Shown one piece after another: positions 14,094 through 26,484 of a DNA stretch of 64,000 bases. The stretch lies in contig KB310777.1 in the NCBI GenBank assembly GCA_000328365.1, positions 8,909-72,908 on the forward strand, given 5' to 3'. Within the stretch, counting starts at the first letter, position 1, and every line of letters begins with the position of its first letter. The notes below the pieces were generated by a model. The model was not told the DNA's origin. It searched no databases and saw nothing but the letters and a program-made list of their open reading frames with translations. The translations under genes were made by a program, and so were the position numbers. Source of the stretch: Capitella teleta. Taxonomy: Eukaryota; Annelida; Polychaeta; Capitellidae.

Positions 14094-14100
14094 TATATAA
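14094..14100 (+). promoter_or_regulatory. TATA box, candidate promoter of the C1q gene
   Basis: TATATAA lies in an otherwise ordinary context. About 25-30 bp downstream a first noncoding exon could begin, ending at a consensus donor (GCTTCGG|GTAAGT, exon end 14187). This pairing makes it the best promoter candidate for the downstream gene, but transcription start is inferred. Confidence 0.4.
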
Positions 14101-14686
14101 GTGATTTGAATGAGCAAACGAAAAGTTTCACACTCCTTCTTAACGCACACTTCATTTATAAGCAATTAAGGTAGATGCTAGCTTCGGGTAAGTCAGCCGT
14201 GTTGAAGTTTATTGCTTATTGATGACGGTCAGAGGTATAGAAGTTGTGAAAAACAGTAAATTGACTGTGATTTGTGCTCTAATTATATTGTAATAACATT
14301 AAGATTTACTCTCAAACAGTGCATTGAGATTCAGAGGTGTTTTGGGGTCGGAAATACAAAAGGGCGTGTTTCGTTTGATGACTTTGATTTACTTAGCCTT
14401 AACTTTATATATCTGTTTTTCTTTCTTTGAGTAATACGGAATTTTGCGTTCCTTGGACCTAACTCAGTGTGAATTTGACACAAAGCTTAAATTAATTCTA
14501 CGCCATTTACTCTTCAAGAATCCTTTCAAAATTTATTGTCCCTCCATTCGCTCAATTACCGACGAGGTTAGCGCATGCACCTGTGGGTCTATATATCTAT
14601 GCACTAAACGACTTGCAAACGAAATCAGCCTGAAGAATATACTTGTTGGATCAACACTGTATTTTTATTGTTCTCTTTACTTGCAG

Positions 14687-14858
14687 AAGTTGTGCTGTGC
14701 GCGCGAAGTGCTGAGTGCGTGTTCGCCCTGCAGTGACGAATTCGCTTTACAACAACGTTGCAGTCGTGCGCCAGGATTTCAGCGACGCGGACTCGGAAAC
14801 TTCTGCGATTGTTTGGGATTAATAACAATGTGAGACTGCTGGATAACAAAACATCATC
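14687..14858 (+). other. Probable 5'UTR exon of the C1q gene
   Basis: A strong acceptor (pyrimidine tract, then TTACTTGCAG) ends at 14686, and sequence runs without another clear splice site to the ATG at 14859. The exon is more GC-rich than its surroundings. It contains a minimal upstream ORF: ATG at 14828 followed at once by TGA. Confidence 0.45.
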
Positions 14859-17800
14859 ATGCAAGCATCTCTGATCAACGTGTTCGGATTGTTAATTCTG
14901 TGTTATTCCGCGTGTGGTAAACGCATGCGGCATGCGAGAGACGACGTGTGTGAGTTGGAGATCAGCTGTAAGAACACTGAAGTTGAGATTTCTGAGAATG
15001 GAGACATTGAAACCATGCCCGTAAAGCTGCCCATTAGAGGCCCACGTGGAGCCAAGGGGCCTACTGGGGAGAAGGGGGAAGCGGGCAACGACGGCGTCCC
15101 TGGTCTGCCTGGCTTACCTGGTAAGTTACGAAACATCGATGAATACATCCGTGTTATTATCCTGGATCAGAGAAGTGCAATATTGAGTGATTACAATGTT
15201 GTGTGGTCGGCGGTTATGTTACATTAGCATGCCACTTATTTTGAGACATACGCCCCGATTGGGCAAGAGACTCATTTTCACCAATTTCCGAATACCCATC
15301 AGAGCATGTGTGTTTTTGTGTGCAAGCTCACAAACAAGTCAGTAATAAATATTACGCAACACACTCCACGAAATTAGCAATAAAAATGAGACCACTCACC
15401 CTGGCTCTAAAGGACAAAATATGATTCAGACCCTCACAAAAATAATGAGTTACTTTCATGACTCGAATATGCCGTAAATCATGCATTTCATAAAAGTTGG
15501 CAGGAAGATCTGTATTTTTCTCACATTCAGCGCGAATGATGGCATGGAGTGAAATGACCTTATGCGTGGAACACACTGGACTGATTCACTGATATCTAAC
15601 TCCTCAATCTATGTAACCACAAACCCTTGACAGAACCTGTGTAGTTTTGACCTTCGCATGAACACTACATAGCAATTTAATTTAAGAAGAATACCTGAAT
15701 ATGATTCACTCTTTGTGGAGGAGAATTTCGCTCTCTTTCTCTTGAGATTCTCTCCCGCTCACGAGCGATCTTTCAAAATAGTAATTTGCCAACTTCGTGT
15801 ATTGAACACTTGAGGAGCTCTTGGTTATTTTTTATCCATAATTCGTAGAAATTTCTCAGGTGTGTGGAAGGCGATGTGAATTTATGTCTGAATACCATAT
15901 GCTCTGAAGACTTAACATATAACTCGTTGTGTAACTTGCAAGCACGATTTTCTAATTTATGTAATTTTTCACCTGACGTCTTAAAAGGTTTGGAGAATGA
16001 TTTAGAGATTTTGCAATGTGTTGGGTCCCTTAATTAAGCACGGAGTGATTAGTAAATGTATTATTTAGCTATATCTACATTTTTGACTAAAAGCCTTTTT
16101 TTGTTGATGCGCACAAAGCATTCGATCGGGTGAAAACTGACACATTTCTCTATGAATTGAATCATTTATCTTCTCTAACAATCAATTTAGTGTTATTTCA
16201 CCTGCATTTTTAAGCTCTTAAGAGTGCCAGTCTGACATATTAAATCATGCAATTGTCGAGTTCACTCTACAGCCTTCTAAGTTCTTAGCAATGCTAGACA
16301 TCGATTATACGACTTTCATCATTAAGGTATCTAAATGGTTTGATTGTATAAAGGCTCACAGGTATCCCCAAGAACCATAAAGCAGACATAAATCCAACAG
16401 TGTAGGTCTACCAGCTATCTTTACTGAGATAACTCTATCGACACACCTTTGCAATCCAATACCTGCAGGCGAAGATAATACCATTGTCTTAGACTGCATA
16501 CGGTGATTAACAGATTAACGATGTATTTTCAGCATGGTGTACAGTATTGCAAACCTTCAGGCAATGTTATGAGTTATGATAATCTATTGAGGAACCATGC
16601 CGTCGGGTATTGTTGTGGATACCATTGACCACCCGGCAGCTTGAATCAAACAATCTATATGCAATGAAATACGAGTACAAGTTGTTCAACACACTCGTTA
16701 TACGTCGCTATTTCCATCGGTGAAAGTATAGCAGGCTACTGTTTGTGTTTGATTGGAGTGGCATCACAGCTTTGTACTTTATAACCTGTTAAGCCCGATA
16801 AGGAATTGATGGTGTTTAAATGCACCTGAAGTCAGTGGAATAAGGTTGAACTATTGCTTGGCAAACGATGGTTTATGAGCCCCACAGGGAGATGAATCAA
16901 CCAATGTTTATTTTCCCTTTGAGTATAACTCTCAGGTAAACACGAAGAAATTACTTAGAAGACTCAGGTGTTCAAAATGAAGTCATATCGTTGAGGTGTT
17001 ATCGCTTCCAAGGGCTTCATCTCACAATCAACAATGGGTTTGTTTGGTGCAAAATACTGGCTGCTGTTTGAGATCATTTTTAAAAGTTCACGCCATCAAA
17101 CGCCTTTGAATGATCTACAAAAATGTAAATTTTAAGAAGGCGTTCGATAGCGTGATATATTTTTATTGTGTGCATTATTGCAATGTATACACCAGTCGCA
17201 GATTCATGTCCATGCTGTTTGTGTTCAACAATTACATGTATATTCACCGGATAAAAAGCACAGAACCAGGGCCTTCCCTCCCATTTCTTCCAAATACCAG
17301 AATCACTCTTTTCAAACACACATTCCACTTATTAAGATGATATTCTGAAGGTAGAAAGAACCTGAGAATTCTGCTCAATTGAATATTTAAAAAAAAAAAA
17401 ACATTCCATTAAGATGTAACTGATTAATACCAGGTTCTCAAAGAGATAAATAGAAATATAAAAAACAGGGGTATCGCTTAAAAGAGGGAAGGTAAGAGGA
17501 GAAATTATTCTATATTGATAACACTTTTGTTGAGATGTTATTTGAAGTTATTGTGTCTGACAAATGTGGTTCAGATAAGCATTTCTTTGAACGTGAACTC
17601 TGGCTGAATTGTTTTTCGGCTGTTAAGGCATCATTTGAGTACCTCACTTTTCAATTTGCATCTCCATATACTATTACCTGACATGCATGACGGTAATTTT
17701 TATTTCAAAGGTTCTGTGCCTAGATACAGCGACTTTTTAGGGGCTCTCAGAGTATTTCTTCTTTTCTTTCTCTCTCTCTCTATCTCTCTCTCTCTCTCTC

Positions 17801-20800
17801 TCTCCCTCTCTCTCTCTCTTTCCCCAATCCCACCTCGTTCTGACATTTGTCCTTTGAAAGTTATATATTCACGTGATTTCTTCTTAATCGGTATTTTTCT
17901 CTCAATCTTCTAAGTCTCCTCTCATTTCTCTTCTAGTCAATATTCTTTCAGCATTTCTCAACGTGTTTAACTTGCTTTTATTTGTGGTTCACTTACATCT
18001 CCTCACCCTTTTGCTCCTCCTTATTTTCTTAATTCTCTTCCTCATGTATACACCTCTCATTCGCTGGAATCTACCTTTGCAGGTGATTTTGCTGTTTACT
18101 ATGACGTGCTGCTATACTAGCTGCAAGGCACACTCCATACATTGTATCATATCACTTTCAAACTCCATAGTTATTAACTGTATAATAAAATATGCACATA
18201 ACTCTTCAACTCCTTGGGACAAAAAAAGGCTCCATTTTCAGCAATTGAGACATCATTTCAACCTTTGAAGGACCATTTTTCTGGCAATTCTATGCGATCT
18301 CCAAACACATATAAATAAGCAAAAAAATATGTATTTATGTGTTTCCATGTTGGAGGTTTCGTGTCAGCGTAATAGTTTGACATTTCCACACGTTTTAAAC
18401 CAAATTGAAAAAAAAAAACTAACTAAATCTGTTTTCTCAACAGGCGTGAAACAAAATCTGAGAGGCTAATTATCAAAACACAAAAAAATGCAAGTTTTTA
18501 ATTGTTTGATGTCTTTTGAAGCTTAAATCTTGAGGTTTTTTTATTTTTGAAGCTGATATTTATCAAAATGATTTATAACCAACATTAAAAAATACTTAGG
18601 AATTCTTATCATTTCCATCGCATAAAAACTACAAGACAATGCTCAGGTTGAGCTCATAAATTTGTTACATTTTATCACCAAGTGATAATTACATGCCACA
18701 ACTGCTTGAAGAAGAAAGTACCACCCGACCAAAAAATCAATTTCCTATGAACAGATACAGATCTGTTTGATTGGTGCATGCATAAAAGTAATCTTGCATC
18801 TCTCTGATCTCTGATGTATGCTTTAGATAGCAGATGACCAATTGCAATTTTCTTACGATATTTATGGTATTACTGCTTCCTGATAGGCTTTCCCAATCTG
18901 ATTTATCTACACTTGCCTATTCAATTGCCCCCATCCCCATACTCCTGGCTCAAACCGACCTAATGCGGCCGAAAAGGAAACAATCAGAATTTGCATTGTG
19001 TAAAGCACCCAGAATTTCCCAGCACAAATTAATTTCTCCTTGGCAGTGATGCGTGGCACTCAGACACCGCCACGCCCGAGTGGTTACAGACTGTACTAAA
19101 GCAAACAGGATGTGCTGGAGTGCCTCGTCACGTGATCAGGGCCCATTCCGGAAGTCGAACATGGCGCCATTTTGATAGGCATTCTCGGGTCTGATTTACA
19201 GTCTTGCAATCCATATGTCTCCCTCAATAGTTACGTATTGCTGATTTTGCTGCTTGCCTCTCGTTTCCTTTATGAGCCCCAATTTCTCTGGTCCTTATTA
19301 TTTACCACTGCGGTACAGACGTACGCTGTACACAGTACTAAATAGTTACATCATCAACCTGTAACCGCTCAGTGAGTTGATTACCCTTGCAATAACCTCA
19401 TACCAACGTACCTTATGACCCACAAAAAAAGGAAAACATTCCTGATCTTCACCAAATGATCAATTGATCAAGACCACCCAGGGATCAGAGGAAACAGGCG
19501 AGAGTGTGGTATGCATTCAGGAGTTAATATTTCTCTTAATCTTCTACTACCATAATGTCCTTGAGATGCCGATGATCCACTATTATAACAAGGATCATGT
19601 CGACGCTGTGCTAACAGTGATATTGATCCTATACTTGTGCCAAACTAACTCTGCTTTGAGTTGAATATCAGATGAGACGATTCCTCTTTAATGTTAAAGC
19701 AAACATTAGGTATCAGTTAGTCATGAGATATATAATGACATGACTGCGCAGCGAATACCTTGTATGCCTTGGAAGCAATTTCGTGATTTGAAAATAAGAG
19801 CCTTGGGAGTGTTATTTTGTAAAATTCAAGTAAAAGCTGTTTTGCATCGTAGAATATAAAAAATAATTAAGTGCAATGAGAATGTATTTGTGCTGCCCCC
19901 TATCATGTATGTGGTTGCAGTCTGTAATTTCGAAATTCGGATGTCAGCGAATTAATTATTATGTCATGCTGCAATTGATCGTAGCTTTCTTGCATGAGTA
20001 TGGCATCAAGTTACACTACAGCGTGCAGCAGCACTTATATCACTTGTTGAGTGTGTCTTATGATAAATATTAGATCTTCTGCATCAGTGAAATAGTCATT
20101 GAACTCTAAGTGAGATGTTGATGTCACTTGAATCGCGCCCATCTTCTTGTGCTCAGAAGTTATCATTAAAGAGAGGCAATAAAAAATATATATAATTGTG
20201 AGCAAAATTGTTTTTATAAAAAGGGGTGCCAATAAATGCACATGTATACAACAAAAGGCGATATTGGTTTGTTTGTTTGTTTGTTTTTTGTTTTTTTGTT
20301 TTTAATTAATTCAATCTTTCATTATATATTTTTTCACCCTTAGTTGCCGCACCAAATGTGTGGGTTTCGGTCTGAACAAGTCAAACCCACTCACATTTAG
20401 TCTACAGTTAAACTAACACTAAGAAGAAGAAAAAAAAGGTGCCTCGCCTTAATAATAACCCGTATGTTTGTTATGACATCATACATGATATGCATTATGA
20501 GTAGTACATGCCTATAATTTGTAAGGTAAACCCATTTACCATATACTCTGCTGCCTAAAGGATCTGAATACACATAATTACCCCGACGAAGGGTTGCAAT
20601 ATATGAGGCTGTGACAACACTCATCACATATACACCCATATCCAATGCAGCAATGTTTATGGGATTCTGAATTACTGCGACACATGGCTGACTAAATAAT
20701 ATTCCCAAGAAGTGTTACGTAATTAGCTGATCGCAATGTTACTTTGATACATGAGGGAAAAATGCGTTTGGAACATTTAATATATAACAGGGCATATAAC

Positions 20801-21461
20801 TTGTATATACATTTGCTTAATATTAGGACATATATTATACTGAGGGACTTCTCTTGTTCTATATTATTATATGTGATTTAAACATATTTTCTTGTGTTCT
20901 TCATTAATTTCACTATATTTTAATCATCAGGAATGACGTCACCAGTCACGAAGAAAGTCGCCTTCTTCGTCGGACTCAGCGACAACATGGGGCCAGTCAC
21001 TGACCACACCGACATCATATTCGACCGTGTTGTGACCAACGTAGGAGGGGCTTACGACCCTGTGACAGGACGCTTCACGTCACCAGCCAACGCCACCTAT
21101 CAGTTCAACGTCATCGTTGCAGCGCAAGGCAGACAAAAAGTAAGAGTACCACCGCATTTTTCACCCGGGTTCATTTGATAATCAAATTATCACGAATCTG
21201 AAACACGGAGTAAATTTCGCAATTTTTATTTTATTCTTTATGTTTTCCCTCACACAGGCAGCAGTTATGATTATCAAGAACGGTGGCATGATTGCCACAG
21301 TCTGGGCGGAGAGCATACCGTACTGGGCCACGGCATCCAATGTGGTAGTACTCAGCTTGGAAAAAGGCGATCAAGTATGGCTCATGCTGCTTGATAGAGC
21401 GTCATATCTCCATGGTTACATGTACTCAACGTTCTCCGGGTTCATCATTTTTGAAAACTAA
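14859..21461 (+). CDS. Secreted collagen-C1q domain protein
   Basis: Exons 14859-15120, 20931-21139 and 21258-21461 join in frame to 224 residues. Residues 1-20 are a signal peptide (MQASLINVFGLLILCYSACG). A short Cys-containing stalk follows, then nine Gly-X-Y triplets starting GPRGAKGPTGEKGEAG, then a C1q head of about 135 residues. The head shows VAFFVGLSDN near its start, F-V-TNVGGAYDP, GRFTSPANATYQF, and the closing STFSGFIIFEN. C1q-like proteins trimerise through the collagen and head and act as secreted lectins or pattern-recognition factors; the ligand of this one is unknown. The first intron is 5.8 kb and splits a glycine codon at the collagen/head boundary, the usual domain-shuffling position. 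The collagen stretch is short compared with complement C1q chains (about 80 residues). No clear AATAAA follows the stop. Confidence 0.9.
16096..16190 (+). mobile_element. LINE reverse-transcriptase remnant in C1q intron 1, plus orientation
   Basis: The plus strand reads FFVDAHKAFDRVKTDTFLYE, a good match to reverse-transcriptase motif A (F-D--KAFD-V) and the following helix. Downstream sequence to about 17000 has no long open frame, so only a short conserved block is recognisable. Confidence 0.5.
17075..17165. mobile_element. Head-to-head pair of reverse-transcriptase motif A fragments
   Basis: The minus strand reads IYIFVDHSKAFDGVNF and the plus strand immediately beside it reads NVNFKKAFDSVIYF. 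Both fit reverse-transcriptase motif A. At DNA level they form two imperfect inverted arms (about 14 of 16 bases) around 17090-17155. Confidence 0.4.
17766..17820 (+). repeat. TC microsatellite
   Basis: A run of (TC)n with a few interruptions, inside C1q intron 1. The long plus-strand ORF spanning it is an artefact of the repeat. Confidence 0.95.
20265..20304 (+). repeat. GTTT/T-rich simple repeat
   Basis: Several GTTT units pass into T-rich sequence in C1q intron 1. Confidence 0.9.
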
Positions 21462-22025
21462 GAAATTAAGAAAACAAAAATAATTTTACCTCTGTATATA
21501 TAAGCAATATTATATGGTTTTTTTTTTTTCTCTCTATTATAATATTTAAACTCATTGTTTTTAAACAAACGAAAATGGTGTTCATTGTTGTATACAGTTA
21601 TTTGCTTCATGCTCATTGGTTAATTTGAATGCTCAGGATATGACGTAGGTCTTTTGTTCACAACCTTACGCATGTAATCTATAATAATTATTATTGGCTG
21701 TATTTCACAAAATGTGTTTTCAACAACACGTGGGTTTGTTTACTTTATGTATCTGTTTATTACAACACAAAACCAACTTTTGATGACCAGATCAAAGGTT
21801 TCCAAGCCACAAACACTTTTATTTACGAGGTGTGCGCAGACGTATGTAAACAAATGTATTCCTTATTTAACAACATTTGTTCGTGTAGTTTTTGTTGTAC
21901 GACAGTTAAAGTTAGCAACATTCTTGTTTTTTCTTCCTCTTCTTTTTTTTTCTATAAAAAAAAATCAAGATATTTCTACAGGCATTAATTCAACCCACAT
22001 TATAATACCACTTCCCGCACAAGGT

Positions 22026-22049
22026 ATTCCGGAATTGCATTTCCGGAAT
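22026..22049. repeat. Short perfect inverted repeat
   Basis: ATTCCGGAA and TTCCGGAAT flank a 6-nt loop. It could be a hairpin or a pair of ETS/STAT-like sites; no gene is adjacent. Confidence 0.6.
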
Positions 22050-22881
22050 CCCCTCGGGAAATATCCTTGGCAACTAAAACTTGAAATATGAAAACTCGGA
22101 CACCATCTTTTTATGATGATCATTTCAAGATAACACACCGTTTCTATTCAATTCGTTACGTTGTATTAAAAATACTATTGAGCTTTTTTGTTCTTTTCAT
22201 TTAGCAGGTGTTTCCATATTTCAGTTGACTACAACCAAGATCGGTATTCATATAACACTTTCAATTACAAGCAAACTTTTTCTTTTGAGCGATGAAAGGG
22301 CTTATTTGTAAACGTGATAGCTTTTCCACACTTTAGCACTTTTGACAAATGCGGTGCAAATATTGAAGATGACTTCTTTTCCTTGTGCTATGATAGATAG
22401 GCGAGTGTGGGTTTGTTGTGTTGAGAGAGGGCGACACCTGAGAGGATTGCTCGGAGGCACTTTGCTGTGATTACCAGTTGATATTGCCGTGACGGTGTGG
22501 TTTGACAGCTTGGCTCAATGAGGCTTCGAGGGAGGTATCCCAAGAGGAGCCAAATCAGAGGGATAAGAACATTGAGGTAATTGATGAGTAATTCTCCTCA
22601 AACTCTGCAAGAAAACAGATCATGTTTAGTGCGTGAAAAGAGTAAGCAAAAATGATGATTAAAGAAGCTAAAACTCAAGTAGAACTGAAGAGATGCACTC
22701 GACCAACTGACGTGCACATTAGCTGAACTTTGTCTGCTACGAGACAGCAACAGAGTGCTTCTCTCAGCACAGCGCCAATAAACCCACGAGGGGTCACGGA
22801 AACATCCTCAGAGGTCATTCTTCTTTTATTACGTAATTACAACAACAGACTTTTTCTCAGGATTCAAGTCTCAGAGTTTGG

Positions 22882-22895
22882 GTTGCTAAGGCAAC
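22882..22895 (-). promoter_or_regulatory. Perfect X-box (RFX site)
   Basis: The minus strand reads GTTGCCTTAGCAAC, fitting the RFX consensus GTNRCC N0-3 RGYAAC exactly. A second, half-matching site (minus strand GTAACCATGGCG) lies 12 bp away. A minus-strand ATG at 22818 opens 64 bp downstream into a short ORF starting MTSEDVSVTPRGF, which might be a first exon; I do not recognise it. Confidence 0.6.
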
Positions 22896-23651
22896 AATAA
22901 TCGCCATGGTTACTACATACGCTATTTCCTGTTTATGTTAGGATTTCAAAGCCTGAGGGAGAAATGCAATTATCAAAGTTAAGAGGCCAGACGCGGTGTG
23001 CTGAGAGAAGAGATCATTGCAGAGTCTGTGTTTGGTTTCCATAGCTTTCTTTCTGCTTGCTAATATCGCCCAGGCCAATGCCTATGATAAGGGCATTCTG
23101 TGTGTTCCACTTGACTGCGCTATGGCATAAGTGAAACGCACCCTGGGGTGAGGGTACAAAGTGATTCGTTTGTATCAGTGTCATCAACATTAGCAGAATT
23201 AATGTTTTGTAGTGCATTTGGGTTCCGATTTAAGGCTCTTTTTTTTTCTTTTTTTTTTGCAATTTTTCTTTTTCTTTTTTTAATAATTGTAAGCCAGATG
23301 GTTCCGCTTTGCATTATCTGATATCATTAAAAAATAGAAATATAATGTTCTATAGTTTAAATATTTAGTTTTATTTACAAATAGACCGGTATATGCTCAT
23401 TGTGTATCAAAATTTTTATGCGCATGCATAAAGGTGTCCTGGATACTCATGCCCGCGAAGCATAACTTGAATCCGTAGTTAGACAGGCAATGAGGTAAAT
23501 CTCCTACCAAAGAAACCTCCCACAGTTCCACTTAGAACCAGACTCACAACAACAATCGTCATTGATCTTGCGGTCAGTTCTAACTGCCCATTGACTGACC
23601 CTATTATCGCCCAGACATTCGGGAACCTCAGCCCACCAGGAAGTCATTTCT

Positions 23652-23663
23652 TGCGCATGCGCA
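23652..23663. promoter_or_regulatory. Palindromic NRF1 site
   Basis: TGCGCATGCGCA matches the NRF1 consensus YGCGCAYGCGCR at every position. Such sites sit mostly in promoters of broadly expressed genes. The nearest downstream ORF (plus, 23761-23958) is unrecognised, so the promoter it would serve is unknown. Confidence 0.45.
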
Positions 23664-24236
23664 CTGTAAATAAAACGTCCAAGTGATCTCCTACTTCTGC
23701 AAATCGTTTACAGAAGCTGCAAACTTACAAGTGATTCAGGTCTTTGAACCTAGGTGAATTATGATGACGAACACCATCTCTGCAGAATCGATTCGCAAAG
23801 TTATACAAGTACAACTGAATATCGTGCTCGGTGGTCTGTGCTCTGCTTATAAAGACGTAATTAGAAAATTTCTAATTTCACAGAATATAAATCTTTTATT
23901 TGGTCGGGTGGTTTGTTCTCTGTGCATGCAAGAACCCCGACTGAGACGACACTCATAATTCCTTCAGCTGTCGAGTTTTGTTGATATAAATTGTAAGAAG
24001 ATCTCAATGAGAACATTTTTCAATGATGTTTATATATTATCCAGTGCCAATGTAACACGAGGTGAATCAAGTCATAAAACCGTGAATGTGAAAATATCGT
24101 AATTTTGTATTTCTTTCTCTGTGACGTCACTTGAATTGATACCTCGTCATGATCATTTTTGTCCACTTTCACTGATCACGATTCAGCTGTTTGTTGCCAA
24201 CTGTTGTGTGTCTTCCTCGTTCTGTTCATCTCGTCT

Positions 24237-24480
24237 TTATACCACACAATCTCCCTCTATCGTGTTTTGCCATCTCAAACGAAATGATCCGTGCATCTGA
24301 ACATGGTAAGTATATAGGTTGGCAAGAGTACGGAGAAACGGTCGGAACCGCCGGTCGTGCATAAGCCTCTCCATTGAATCTTTGATAGCCACAAAACCAA
24401 AAGTCTTGTAAGCTCCCAATCACTATACTGCATGGTCTATGTTGCCATAAGCCTTTTTTTCTGAGTCTGCATTGCATTAC
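24237..24480 (-). mobile_element. Probable LINE reverse-transcriptase remnant
   Basis: The minus strand gives KKAYGNIDHAV, a stop-containing gap, then LGAYKTFGF and DSMERLMHDRRF. This follows the order of reverse-transcriptase motif A (KAYD-IDH) and the next conserved block (L--YGF--LLWF-SYL--R). The frame is closed by stops and the similarity is weak. Confidence 0.35.
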
Positions 24481-26484
24481 TTACTTTAGCTGTGTGGCAG
24501 AAACAGGCAGGTATCACTACAAATGCTTGCAGTGTTTGCTGAAATACCTCACCGACATCAAAGCCTCATCATTCCTTTGTATAGACATCTCGTTAACACG
24601 TTTCCATGCTTCAAATTGACCAACCGACCATGCTTCATCACTCTATGAGCCTCAACAGGCCTCCATGGCAATGATAAGCGTTGTTGATTCTACTCACTCC
24701 AAGCATGAGTGAGCCTCATTTGTGGAAAATTGGTCCAGCTCTCAGCTTAGGTGTATTGTTAAGTATTGACATCTTTCGTCGCCCTCTCTTACTTCACCAT
24801 TCTGTGTAACTCAAAAATAGAGGGTTTATGTTGCTGTAGTGAATGTCGCAATGATGTAAAAGGTATTTTCCTTAATGCAGACTGACGGATGTCAGATACC
24901 CAAGCCCTCACACACGAATTTGTCCCCAACCCGGCATTTTACGCGACCAGTTGCCTATAATGCTTATCATATACACATTTTAACACATAATTATTGCTAT
25001 AATTGCATACCTGGCGTAAATGTGTGCATCACAGAGAAGTCAGTATTTACAAATGAAGCTGTTCACGACAACCCAGGCTTTACTGTGGTTGAATTCACGT
25101 GTAAATTACAGGTAAACTGAGTTACTGACACAATAATTAATAGGCATCAACTGATATCAAACCATAAAACATTTAAAGCACCGAAAAGCGTCAAATTATA
25201 AACATGCGGAGGGTCTGGAATCACACGGCATACGTGCGTGAACTCAAAATTGATTCGATCAAACTCAGGTCATCAGATTAAGCTTCAAGTGCAATGCAGC
25301 TCAGTGTGAATTATTTTAAATACAGAAAACAAGTTTCTTCCTCGTGATCAACTCTAAGACACATTGACTAAGAGGAAACATATTGCCACCGAGTTTTTTT
25401 AATGTGGTTTAACGACATTCTTGGGGGAGGACGGAGCGAGGATCAATGTTTTCGGCAGAGACTTTCACCAAAACATGTGAAGATTCTATTATTTATCATT
25501 TTAGGATACAATTCATGACGACATAGTTGATACACATATCCTATAGAACTCGCGTAAAAAGTTACCAGGAAACCAAATGACAAAATACATAACATCTCAT
25601 GAAGCTACGTCTGATTTCCTGGAAAGGCGCTGTTATCCCTCAAATGTCGTCAAATGTCCCTGCCCCCCCCCAAAAAAAAAAAAAAGGTGGGGGCAAGGAC
25701 ATAAGCATGAGAGTTTCGGGGCGCATCACTATGATCATCAGAATCTAATACATGTATATGGATAACACGAAACAGAGTTTAAGGCGATGGGGAGCATAAA
25801 TAAAATTATTCGACATAGACATAAGCATGAGAGCTCCATGCATGAATTAATAGTTATGTAATCGTAAATTTATCTATTGTCTTAAAAGTGTGAAAGGCAC
25901 GTTTGCATGATGATAGCGTACCCTCCCAACATGGAAGAAACGTAATTACAGCAGTTAAATTAAGCAGAGTCCAGAGTCACTAAATTAAGTCACCAGTCAG
26001 TCATTCTTCTCCAAAGCTTACTTTTGGGAAATTAGCACAAACTAAAACGCGAAACAAGTAGAAGCCGCTGTTGTTCAGTTTGCCTGCACCACTGCTGGAG
26101 ACCCATGGGAGGATTTATTGATGACCCAATTGAGACAGTGGTAAGTCGATCAACCCAGTGAAGTGACGGGTGAAAGGACGTCAGCATTGAAAGTATGTGA
26201 ATCTAACTCGACATATTTCACTAACTGTGTGTGTGTTGCAGCATTCATTGTGAAGCAAATGAATTAAGTTTGCAATATCTCCCGCTGTCAGCATGAAAGA
26301 AGTACTCGAGTTTTGACGTCGATTTAGATATTAGTTATGCTTTGCTTAGTTATTTTCATATTTTAATCACTGGTGGATGTGTGGCTTATTCGTCACCTGC
26401 AATTTGTGCCAACAGATTAAATGAATTGATATGTATGTTTAGCTAGCATTTCTTTACTTGACGACATCGAATAAATAGGTAGCA

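Larger units (their letters stand above)
21462..26484. other. Gene-poor region between the C1q gene and the MITE
   Basis: No confident gene. It holds a short hairpin (22026-22049), an X-box (22882-22895), an NRF1 site (23652-23663), a T-rich run (23237-23280) and a LINE remnant (24237-24480). Short ORFs at 22818 (-) and 23761 (+) lie next to the two transcription-factor sites and could be first exons, but neither resembles a known protein. Confidence 0.5.

Noticed and set aside
14444-14833. 129-codon plus-strand ORF ahead of the C1q start
   Set aside because: Crosses a strong acceptor at 14686 and ends before the signal peptide; better explained as intron plus 5'UTR.
19071-19110. tRNA-like A-box (CCGAGTGGTTA)
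   Set aside because: No B-box, anticodon arm or acceptor stem could be paired around it.
20397-20708. 103-codon hydrophobic minus-strand ORF in C1q intron 1
   Set aside because: Hydrophobicity alone is not evidence; AT-rich intron sequence often yields such ORFs.
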